Origin: Thermodesulfobacteriota bacterium
GTDB taxonomy: Bacteria; Desulfobacterota; S145-22
DNA: 42,722 nucleotides
Assembly: GCA_024763435.1 (NCBI GenBank)
Contig: JANTFN010000001.1
Coordinates: forward strand, 1-42,722
Reading direction: 5' to 3'
Shown: positions 7,102 to 13,766 of the stretch, one piece after another
Position numbering within the stretch: the first letter of the stretch is position 1
How the letters are laid out: each line of letters begins with the position of its first letter
Notes under the pieces: model-generated
Databases searched by the model: none
What the model saw: only the letters and a program-made list of their open reading frames with translations
Told to the model about the DNA's origin: nothing
Position numbers and translations under genes: made by a program

Positions 7102-7530
7102 TCAGGCCTCTTTGGCAAAGGGAAGCGGGGACCCTTTGCGATAGACCAGGGCCTGACAGGCCGCGATGAGCGTCTCCTCCCCCTCAAAAACCCGGATATC
7201 GTAGGTCGCTGTCTTCCGGGTTCGATTTATCTCTTTCGCCTCGGCGGTGAGAAGAGATCCAACATGCGGTGGATTCATAAAAGAGACATTCATGTTCAGG
7301 GCAACCGCGAGGGTCCCGTGTGAGTTGGAGGCAGTCTCAAAGGCCTCGTCAATCAGGGCAAAGATGGCCCCGCCATGTGTCATCCCGAAAAGATTGCCCA
7401 TTGCCTTTGTCACGGTCATCTGAACCCTTGAAAAACCCTCGCTGATATCAGCAAGCTGAATGTCAAATGCCTTCGCGAAAGGTTCTTCTTTGACTTTTTC
7501 GTAAAAATGTTTCCTGGTCTTTTCGTCCAT
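7102..7530 (-). CDS. PaaI-type hotdog-fold acyl-CoA thioesterase
   Basis: This 142-residue hotdog protein carries the PaaI/4HBT signature MTHGGAIFALIDEAFETA, in which the HGG segment and the acidic residue of the helix form the thioester-cleaving site. The strand pattern ALNMNVSFMNPP that follows is also typical. I choose ATG at 7530 because it has GGGGGGA nine bases upstream. A TTG seven codons earlier overlaps that site and is unlikely. Such enzymes release phenylacetyl- or other acyl-CoA dead ends. The substrate here is unknown. It is transcribed alone on the - strand, with about 150 bases to ogt and a divergent permease upstream. Confidence 0.88.
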   Translation of the reverse strand: MDEKTRKHFYEKVKEEPFAKAFDIQLADISEGFSRVQMTVTKAMGNLFGMTHGGAIFALIDEAFETASNSHGTLAVALNMNVSFMNPPHVGSLLTAEAKEINRTRKTATYDIRVFEGEETLIAACQALVYRKGSPLPFAKEA

Positions 7531-7673
7531 AAGATCGAATCCCCCCGTCAATTTTCCCGCAAGGCTTGGTTATCACGGTAATATTTGATATAGGGGCACA
7601 AACAGTAATTGTCAACCCCCAGCGTTAAGGGGGCCAGAAAACGCCCGTCCCGCGCGGGTGGAGAAAAAAGGGT

Positions 7674-8591
7674 ATGTTTTCCGCTTTAGGGACAATTCTT
7701 CCGATTTTTCTCGTCATCGCCCTCGGCTATGGCGTCAGGCGGAAGGGCCTGTTAACCGACACCTTCATGGCATCGGGGAACAGGCTCCTCTATATGGTCG
7801 CCATTCCCTGCCTCCTTTTTCATAAAATCTCTACCGCGCCGTTTCAGGGAAGTTTTTTCCCCTGGCTGATCGCCGGGTGTGTGACCGCTATCCTTGTGAT
7901 AAGTCTGATCGTGGCATTAACAGGGAGGCTGGTTGCCTTTCCCGCGGGAAAATACGCGACCTTCATCCAAAGCAGTATCCATGGGAATATCGGCTATATC
8001 GGACTCGCCGTGTGTTACTACAGCTTCGATGAAAAAACCTTCGGAATCGCGGGGGTCCTTGCCGGATTTTTTATCATCACACAGAATATCCTGTCTGTTC
8101 TTTATTTTCACCTTATCGCGGACAGAGAAATCTCGCACCATGGCGGCGCTGTCGGAAAATTGCTCGTTAACCCGATCATCCTGTCCACACTGGCGGGGTT
8201 GCTTGTTTCGTTTTTCCATCTCGCCCTGCCTCTCATCATCGACAAGGCCCTGATGATTGTGGGGAAGATGGCGCTTCCCACGGCGCTTCTGATTATTGGT
8301 GGTTCCCTCAACACGGGCCTGATCTTCCGGAACCTGAAAGTGACCGCGTTGTCATCCCTTTTTAAAATGGTTTTTCTGCCTCTGACAGGAGCAGGCCTTT
8401 TTTATCTTCTATCCGTCCCCGAAAATTTGTGGCTGCCAGGGATCATTCTGCTGTCAGCCCCATCGGCCACGACGTGTTATGTCATGGCAAGGGAGCTGCA
8501 CGGAGACCCGAATCTGGCCTCCTCGGCCGTTACAACGAGCACTTTACTTTCCCTTTTTACCTTTGTCTTCTGGCTCTCTGTTTTTTCCTGA
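7674..8591 (+). CDS. AEC family (auxin efflux carrier-type) permease
   Basis: This 305-residue integral membrane protein has about ten hydrophobic segments in the AEC arrangement: five N-terminal spans, a loop, and five C-terminal spans. The N-terminus (LPIFLVIALGYGVRRKG) and the central ALLIIGGSL and C-terminal SAPSATTCYVMARE motifs are typical of bacterial AEC transporters, several of which export or import organic acids such as malate. GTGGAGAAAAAAGG lies upstream of ATG. The 3' end overlaps the convergent hydroxyacyl-CoA dehydrogenase gene by 48 bases. A carboxylate substrate would suit the fumarate-linked operon nearby, but that is only a guess from position. Confidence 0.85.
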   Translation: MFSALGTILPIFLVIALGYGVRRKGLLTDTFMASGNRLLYMVAIPCLLFHKISTAPFQGSFFPWLIAGCVTAILVISLIVALTGRLVAFPAGKYATFIQSSIHGNIGYIGLAVCYYSFDEKTFGIAGVLAGFFIITQNILSVLYFHLIADREISHHGGAVGKLLVNPIILSTLAGLLVSFFHLALPLIIDKALMIVGKMALPTALLIIGGSLNTGLIFRNLKVTALSSLFKMVFLPLTGAGLFYLLSVPENLWLPGIILLSAPSATTCYVMARELHGDPNLASSAVTTSTLLSLFTFVFWLSVFS

Positions 8592-9539
8592 ACTTTCTGA
8601 AAAAATATTATCCATTTTATTCATTGCGATAAGCGCTTTCTGAATTCGTTCATATCTCTTTTTTCTGGAATTTTTGGTCCAGCGATAAAACCCTTCCCCG
8701 GTTTTCACCCCTAGTTTTTTGGCCTTGATCTGTCGGAGAAGCAGGCGGCTCGGTTTCGTATCGCTTTTAATTTCAGGAACCAGGGCGTTATAAATGGAAA
8801 GCTTGAGATCTGCCCCGATAATATCGCACTGTTCAAAGGGGCCCATCACACCTAATCGCCTTCCGAAACTGCTTTTTATAGCCATGTCCACCTCTTCCGG
8901 CGAGGCAATACCCTGTTCAACCACGTTGAAGGCCTCCCTGAATAAAGCTATTTGAATCCGGTTCGCGATAAAACCAGGAACCTCTTTTTTTACGACAACC
9001 ACCCTTTTCCCTATTCCTTTTAAAAGGGCAATCATAGTTTTTAAGGTTTTTTCACCTGTTTTTTCACCTTTAACAACCTCGACCAGAGGGATAAGATAAG
9101 GAGGATTAAAATAGTGCGTTCCAAGAACACGGTCAGGATAATTAATGCTGCCGGCATACTGACTCGGCGTAAAAGAAGAACTGTTGCTTGCCAGAATAAC
9201 ATTCCGGGGACATACCCTGTCAAGATGTTTAAAGAGGCCTTTCTTCAAGGGAAGATTTTCGCTGATGGCTTCAATAACAACATCGGCATTTTCCACGGCT
9301 GCTTCGAGAGTGTCATGAATTTGAACAGCGGCCAGGATAGCTTTAATCTTTTTTTCGAATATTAAATGATTTTTTGCCATAAAAACAAGGTTGGTCTCGA
9401 TCCTCTCCAGCACAGTTTCCCGAATAGCGGGATCATCATCAAAAATAGAAACTTCCAAACCATAGCAGGCGAACTCCTGGCCAATTCCGTGCCCCATAAG
9501 CCCCCCGCCAATAAGGGTTATGCGCTTTACAGGCTCCAT
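8544..9539 (-). CDS. 3-hydroxyacyl-CoA dehydrogenase family protein
   Basis: This 331-residue NAD-dependent dehydrogenase has an N-terminal Rossmann motif (GGGLMGHGIG, residues 11-20), the catalytic SNSSS segment, the HYFNPP motif with the catalytic His, and VPGFIANRIQ at the domain junction with the family Asn. The C-terminal helical domain has GRRLGVMGPFEQCDIIGADL. The form LGTHYFNPP and the single C-terminal domain resemble stand-alone beta-oxidation dehydrogenases and their hydroxy-acid relatives, so substrates other than hydroxybutyryl-CoA are possible. The last ~40 residues are lysine-rich and overlap the 3' end of the convergent AEC gene. AAGGAGG lies nine bases before ATG. It is downstream of the MFS gene with a 29-base gap, probably in one transcript. 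Confidence 0.88.
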   Translation of the reverse strand: MEPVKRITLIGGGLMGHGIGQEFACYGLEVSIFDDDPAIRETVLERIETNLVFMAKNHLIFEKKIKAILAAVQIHDTLEAAVENADVVIEAISENLPLKKGLFKHLDRVCPRNVILASNSSSFTPSQYAGSINYPDRVLGTHYFNPPYLIPLVEVVKGEKTGEKTLKTMIALLKGIGKRVVVVKKEVPGFIANRIQIALFREAFNVVEQGIASPEEVDMAIKSSFGRRLGVMGPFEQCDIIGADLKLSIYNALVPEIKSDTKPSRLLLRQIKAKKLGVKTGEGFYRWTKNSRKKRYERIQKALIAMNKMDNIFSESSGKNREPEDKGKKGK

Positions 9540-9568
9540 GAGTTATAACCTCCTTGGGCAAGCAGGCT

Positions 9569-10783
9569 TTACGCCTTTTGGTCTTGTCGCGCCCCATTTT
9601 TTGTGGCGGCAATAAGGCTCAGGATAACGATGACAATAGAAAGAGAAACCGCCGCCATAAACAGAAAAACCGCCTGGATCGACCAGGTCGCCTTAACCCA
9701 CCCGACAAGCTGTACGGCGAAAGCGCCGACCCCGAATGTCAGCGTGAACTTTGTCCCATAAGCCGAATGCCGGAGATGACGGGGCGTATAAGCAGAGACA
9801 AGAGAATTTTCAACCGGCTGCATCCCGAGGAGGAAAAAACTGTAAAATACGGCGATGGCAACAAGGGACACGTTCGTGAAAAAAGCCATTCCGAGGGCAC
9901 CCAAAAAGGCCAGGGCGTGAAAGGTGAGGTACGAACGCCTCAGGTCATAACGGTCAGCGATATACCCTCCCACATATTGTCCGGCAACGCCAATCGTGAA
10001 AACCATGGACGTCAACAGGGAAGCGGTGACATTGTGGGACTTCAGAAAATGAAATCCCGAGGCAAGGGCCTTCAACAGGTCCGGGTTTCGCAGTTCAAGA
10101 AGGGACGGAAGGGTCACGGTCAACCCCCGAAAGGCGATACCCCCCAGCATCATGGCGATACAAAGGATGATAAAGGCCTTGAGCATCCCCGCCGGTTGCT
10201 CTTTTCCAGGGGCTTCTTTTTTTTCCGGCTCCGGAAACTTCAGGCCGAGAAGGAGCAGGGCACCAATAAAGTTGAATCCGCCGAGAAAAATATAGGCCGC
10301 TTTCGGCCCCCACAGCCAGTTAATATACCCCGTAATCAGGGGTGACAGGGCCAGGCCCAGGTTTCCCGCCATGCCATTATATCCCAGTCCCTTGCCGATT
10401 TGTTTGACTCCTTTTGAAATCAGACCCAGGCCCGCGGGATGGTAGATTCCCGAGAAAATGCCGATGCCCGCGAGGAAAAGGGAAAATCCCCACGCGGATT
10501 TCAGGGAAAAAGCGGCGAGCAGGGCACAGACCCCGGAGCCGACAAAAAAAGTGGTCAGCATCTTGCGCGATCCCAGTTTGTCGGTTACCATTCCCCAGGG
10601 GAGCGCGGAAATGCCAAAAAAGAGATACATCAGAAAGGAAAGGTGAATCACGTGAGAAAAATCCCTCTGATAAAAACGCGTCAGGGGCAGAAGCAGAACG
10701 GGGAAGGCCATCATATTAAAGTGGCTCATAAAATGCCCGAAGCAGGTAACGGTAATAATCTGGCGTTCCCGAGTATCCATCAT
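9569..10783 (-). CDS. Major facilitator superfamily transporter
   Basis: This 404-residue protein has about twelve hydrophobic segments and an MFS loop motif between segments 2 and 3 (GMVTDKLGSRKM). A second, weaker copy is in the C-terminal half (GGYIADRYDLRR), which fits two six-span halves. The frame is open another 52 codons upstream, but ATG at 10783 (or 10780) follows AAGGGAG at correct spacing and starts the normal N-terminus (MMDTRERQIITVTCFGHF), so I use it. The substrate cannot be read from sequence. It probably forms an operon with the dehydrogenase downstream. Its promoter region is shared with the divergent Cys-rich gene and contains a 7+5+7 palindrome at 10803-10821. Confidence 0.88.
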   Translation of the reverse strand: MMDTRERQIITVTCFGHFMSHFNMMAFPVLLLPLTRFYQRDFSHVIHLSFLMYLFFGISALPWGMVTDKLGSRKMLTTFFVGSGVCALLAAFSLKSAWGFSLFLAGIGIFSGIYHPAGLGLISKGVKQIGKGLGYNGMAGNLGLALSPLITGYINWLWGPKAAYIFLGGFNFIGALLLLGLKFPEPEKKEAPGKEQPAGMLKAFIILCIAMMLGGIAFRGLTVTLPSLLELRNPDLLKALASGFHFLKSHNVTASLLTSMVFTIGVAGQYVGGYIADRYDLRRSYLTFHALAFLGALGMAFFTNVSLVAIAVFYSFFLLGMQPVENSLVSAYTPRHLRHSAYGTKFTLTFGVGAFAVQLVGWVKATWSIQAVFLFMAAVSLSIVIVILSLIAATKNGARQDQKA

Positions 10784-10802
10784 ATAATCTCCCTTGTATC
10801 TG

Positions 10803-10821
10803 TTTACTTGAGAGAAGTAAA
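10803..10821. promoter_or_regulatory. Palindrome in divergent promoter region (candidate operator)
   Basis: TTTACTT and AAGTAAA form perfect 7-base inverted arms separated by five bases (GAGAG). The site lies between the divergent MFS gene (start 10783, - strand) and the Cys-rich gene (start 10851, + strand), only about 20 and 30 bases from the two starts. A dyad in such a position is typical for a repressor or activator that controls both genes. No regulator gene is adjacent. A role as an RNA hairpin is less likely because it would sit upstream of both ribosome sites. Confidence 0.4.
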
Positions 10822-10850
10822 GAACCCTGTCGTGGAGCCATAAATATTTT

Positions 10851-11387
10851 ATGAATAAAAATACCTGCCAATATACTGAAACTCTGTTTGAATGCGGGAA
10901 GAGATATGTAACACTGGAAAGGCGCGTGCGACAAGCCATCGACCGAATCGTCTCCCCCGTCTGTTCGTCCTGTATCCGGGTTTGCTGCAGGGCCGCTTAT
11001 TGCAGGGAAACACCAAAAAATCCCTGGTATTATTTCCTCTTCACGCAGTTCAGTGGGGGGCAAGATATCGACTGGGAAAAAACATCCCCGCCCCCCGGCC
11101 TGGGACGAAACGGCTGCGAAATACGGGTCGGCAGATATGCCTATTGTTATGCCTACAACTGCCGGGCGGTCCTGATGTCATTGGAAACAGATCAGGCAAG
11201 GGATTATTTCAGGAAATTGTCAGAAATATTGAAAGACATCGGGCTCAATTTTGCGGATAAAAGGCATTTAACGGATATCCGCAACTGGGACGACATAACC
11301 CGGCCCCGTCTGCTGGCTCTGAATGAACGCATCAAAGAGGGAGAAACACGCTTTTCCGAACTTTCCACCCACCTTTTTAAGGATTAA
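10851..11387 (+). CDS. Conserved-looking Cys-rich protein of unknown function (CxxCxxxCC cluster)
   Basis: This 178-residue soluble protein shows no family that I recognise with certainty. Eight cysteines lie between residues 38 and 104: Cys38, 41, 45, 46 and 51 (CSSCIRVCCRAAYC), then Cys89, Cys99 and Cys104 (CYAYNC). The remainder is an amphipathic helical tail without cysteines. The pattern recalls YkgJ-type CxxCxxCC metal-binding domains, which have an early cysteine run and a later isolated cysteine group, but spacing is not identical. Iron or zinc binding is therefore plausible and unproven. The ribosome site is weak (GGAG 13 bases upstream). The gene is divergent from the MFS gene and separated by about 200 bases from the next one. 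Confidence 0.7.
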   Translation: MNKNTCQYTETLFECGKRYVTLERRVRQAIDRIVSPVCSSCIRVCCRAAYCRETPKNPWYYFLFTQFSGGQDIDWEKTSPPPGLGRNGCEIRVGRYAYCYAYNCRAVLMSLETDQARDYFRKLSEILKDIGLNFADKRHLTDIRNWDDITRPRLLALNERIKEGETRFSELSTHLFKD

Positions 11388-11594
11388 CCCGGTGTGAAAC
11401 AGGCCCAAGATTACGCTTGCCCTTCCTGAATTTATATTCCCTTCTTTTCCTGGCCGTGGTTAATTATATTTTTGAGGGAACCTCCAAAATTTTCCTTTAA
11501 ATCTTGAAAACCTGTCACCTATACAAAGTGCAACAGGGTTTTTGTTGACGAAATAGGGGATATAATGTATTCTATTACAAAAAGGAGGAATACA
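11388..11594 (+). other. Intergenic region with possible promoter of the aldolase gene
   Basis: About 200 AT-rich bases hold no gene that I can support. A perfect TATAAT occurs at 11561-11566, about 28 bases before the aldolase start. TTGACG lies only ten bases upstream of it, too close for a normal -35, and no better -35 is visible at 16-18 bases. The start of transcription may be here, but the promoter class is unclear. Confidence 0.35.
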
Positions 11595-12482
11595 ATGAAC
11601 CCTCTTGTTCTCAAAGGGGTTTTACCGCCGGTTGCCACCCCTTTTCTCAATGACGAGGTAGCGCTTGATGCGCTTAAACGAAATCTCAAAAAATATAATC
11701 AAACAGGCCTTTCAGGTTATCTTATCCTGGGCTCCAACGGAGAAGGCGTTTATCTCAGCGAGAAAGAGAAGCAGCGTGTTTTAGAGGCGGCACGCGAAGC
11801 CATTCCTGAAGATATGATTTTCATGGCAGGTACCGGCCAGGAATCAACACGGGCAACGATCCGCCTGACGAACCAGGCCGCGGAGAGCGGGGCCGACTGC
11901 GCCCTGGTCGTGACACCCAATTTTTACAAGGGCGGGATGACCCGAGAGGCCCTGAACCGCCATTATCTTACCATTGCGGATTCCGCCAAGATTCCTATTC
12001 TTATCTACAATGTTCCGCAATTCACGGGAATAAATATTGCGCCGGAGCTGATTGAGAACCTCGCATCTCACCCCAATATCGCGGGCATCAAGGATAGTTC
12101 GGGGAATATCGGGCAACTTGCCGAAATTATCCGTACGACACCGAATGGGTTTGCCGTATTCGTGGGAAACGCCCCGGTCTTTTTCCCCGCCCTGTGTATC
12201 GGTGCCACGGGGGGCATCCTCGCCGTTGCCAATATAATCCCGGAGGCTTGTGTTGAAATAAAAAAGCAGTATGACGCCGGTAATCTGGAAAAGGCCCGAC
12301 AACTACAGGCAGATATGACGCCTCTGGCGCGATGGGTTACTTCCGGGCATGGCATCGGGGGGTTGAAGACGGCCATGGAAGAGATGGGTTACGATGGTGG
12401 CCTTCCCCGGCTGCCCTTGTTGCCCCCGAAAAAACACGACCTGCAATCTCTCCGTGAGCTTCTTCAGCCTTTTCGTTCCTGA
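11595..12482 (+). CDS. DapA/NAL-family aldolase, resembles 4-hydroxy-2-oxoglutarate aldolase (HOGA type)
   Basis: This 295-residue (beta/alpha)8 class I aldolase has Schiff-base Lys166 in GIKDSSG and catalytic Tyr138 in YNVP. The substrate-loop motif is GSNGE (46-50) instead of the GTTGE of true dihydrodipicolinate synthases. GSNGE with VVTPNFYKGGM, SHPNIAGIKDS and GGILAVANI is the pattern of 4-hydroxy-2-oxoglutarate aldolase and related keto-acid lyases, which give pyruvate plus glyoxylate or another aldehyde. I choose ATG at 11595 with AAGGAGG eight bases upstream. The ATG at 11565 would place that site inside the gene. It appears monocistronic. A keto-deoxy-sugar aldolase role is the main alternative. 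Confidence 0.82.
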   Translation: MNPLVLKGVLPPVATPFLNDEVALDALKRNLKKYNQTGLSGYLILGSNGEGVYLSEKEKQRVLEAAREAIPEDMIFMAGTGQESTRATIRLTNQAAESGADCALVVTPNFYKGGMTREALNRHYLTIADSAKIPILIYNVPQFTGINIAPELIENLASHPNIAGIKDSSGNIGQLAEIIRTTPNGFAVFVGNAPVFFPALCIGATGGILAVANIIPEACVEIKKQYDAGNLEKARQLQADMTPLARWVTSGHGIGGLKTAMEEMGYDGGLPRLPLLPPKKHDLQSLRELLQPFRS

Positions 12483-12504
12483 CGGCAGAAAAGCCAAGGT
12501 TGCC

Positions 12505-12533
12505 TTGACTTTAACAGGATATGCCTTTATGTT
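12505..12533 (+). promoter_or_regulatory. Possible sigma-70-type promoter for the diguanylate cyclase gene
   Basis: TTGACT (12505-12510) and TATGTT (12528-12533) are separated by 17 bases, about 100 bases before the preferred start of the GGDEF gene. The -10 matches four of six consensus bases. There is no visible terminator between the aldolase gene and this site, so read-through is also possible. Confidence 0.45.
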
Positions 12534-12632
12534 GAAGAAAATGGCGGGAGTAAACGTGTAACAATTACTGGAAAAGGAGTGAGCGTAAAAAACTCAAAAA
12601 TACGGGTAAATATTCAAAAAAAGGCTCGATCC

Positions 12633-13616
12633 ATGGAGAATCTAACGAAAGATATAGCGGAAATCGCGCGCGTCGCCCTTAAAAAAATTGTCTCGGAAAA
12701 ACGATTACCCACCCCCCATATCTACGAGATGGAATTCATTGAGGCAGCGGAGACCCTTAAAAAAGACAGGGTCCTTAAATACCTCACGGAAGACGAAAAA
12801 AACCTCGAACAACAGATCCAGGCTGTTCTTGATGATACAGGCGGGCTTTTGTCCTCTCTGCAGATTTCCCTTGGTATGTTTGAAGAAGACAGCCGCGGGC
12901 ATATTGCCGTTATGGATGAATCGATAGAATCCATCCGCTCTGTTTCTGACGCGATGCAGGGCGCGGGGCTTGAAGGCCTGCTATCCGAAATAACCAAACT
13001 CAAAGATACGAATCACCAATTGGTGGAAAGCCTTTCCCAAACGCGGGAGGAGCTTTCTTCAAAGGAAAAAACACTGCGGGATCTTGAAAACCTGGCACAA
13101 ACAGACCCCCTCACACAACTCTTGAATCGCCGGAGCTGGAATAAACAGCTGGAAGAGGAATTTGAACGATCCAGCCGATATCACCACGTTTTTTCCGTCA
13201 TTATGCTGGATATTGATTATTTCAAACGGTTTAACGATTTTTACGGTCATCCCGTCGGGGATGCCATTCTTAGAAAGTTAGGGGCCCTTTTGAAGGAGAG
13301 CGTTCGAAAGATTGACGCTGTTTTTCGATACGGGGGGGAAGAATTTACCGTCCTTCTCCCGGAAACACCCCTTTCCGTTGCCCGAACAGTCGCTGAACGA
13401 ATTCACAAAAAAATAAATACGACGGTGTTTGTGGACGCAAAAAAGAGGCTTGAGCTGAAGGTTACCGCCTCTCTTGGTGTCGCTGACAGCGAGGGATTAA
13501 ACACCCCAAGCGCAATCCTTGAAGCGGCAGACCAGGCCCTTTACCTGAGCAAGCAATCGGGGCGCAACTGTATCCGAACCGCCTTGGATTTTGCTCCTGT
13601 AAATTCAACATCTTAA
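12633..13616 (+). CDS. Diguanylate cyclase (GGDEF domain) with N-terminal helical/coiled-coil region
   Basis: The C-terminal GGDEF domain carries the active-site motif GGEEF (in FRYGGEEFTVLLPE) and, five residues before it, the inhibitory-site RxxD motif (RKID). It should therefore make cyclic di-GMP and be product-inhibited. The typical TDPLTQLLNRRSW entry and DIDYFKRFNDFYGHPVGD segment are present. The N-terminal ~150 residues have no membrane span and are helical, with a likely coiled coil (SLSQTREELSSKEKTLRDLENLAQ region) that would pair the catalytic domains. I prefer ATG at 12633. GTG at 12579 directly abuts its only GGAG and would be poorly spaced. The signal sensed is unknown. No partner gene is adjacent. 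Confidence 0.88.
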   Translation: MENLTKDIAEIARVALKKIVSEKRLPTPHIYEMEFIEAAETLKKDRVLKYLTEDEKNLEQQIQAVLDDTGGLLSSLQISLGMFEEDSRGHIAVMDESIESIRSVSDAMQGAGLEGLLSEITKLKDTNHQLVESLSQTREELSSKEKTLRDLENLAQTDPLTQLLNRRSWNKQLEEEFERSSRYHHVFSVIMLDIDYFKRFNDFYGHPVGDAILRKLGALLKESVRKIDAVFRYGGEEFTVLLPETPLSVARTVAERIHKKINTTVFVDAKKRLELKVTASLGVADSEGLNTPSAILEAADQALYLSKQSGRNCIRTALDFAPVNSTS

Positions 13617-13697
13617 ACAAGTCAGGGGATACGGCAATTCAAACGTTTTTTCAGGCTGTAATCCTCGTTATATCCGGTTTGATTTCCTGTTTTTTCA

Positions 13698-13726
13698 TTG
13701 ACTTGAGCGCCAAAATAACCTAATAT
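13698..13726 (+). promoter_or_regulatory. Sigma-70-type promoter of gyrA
   Basis: TTGACT (13698-13703) and TAATAT (13721-13726) are separated by exactly 17 bases, giving a start of transcription near 13733 and a leader of about 35 bases that contains AAGGAGG at 13753-13759. It is the best-formed promoter in this part of the window and would drive gyrA and the immediately following gpsA. Confidence 0.7.
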
Positions 13727-13766
13727 AGATAAGTTTAGAAAGGAAATCAGGTAAGGAGGAAAAATC

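Noticed and set aside
8544..8591. 48-base overlap of convergent genes as a sign of frameshift
   Set aside because: Both C-termini look natural (the AEC gene ends after its last span; the dehydrogenase has only a lysine-rich tail), so a convergent overlap is the simpler reading.
9554..10345. Open frame of 263 codons on the + strand
   Set aside because: It is antisense to the MFS gene and its translation is low-complexity, rich in Gly, Lys, Arg and Gln, with no family likeness.
11517..11545. Hairpin near AACCTGT/ACAGGGTTT before TTTTTG as an intrinsic terminator
   Set aside because: The stem contains a bulge and the loop is about 15 bases or more, too weak to claim.
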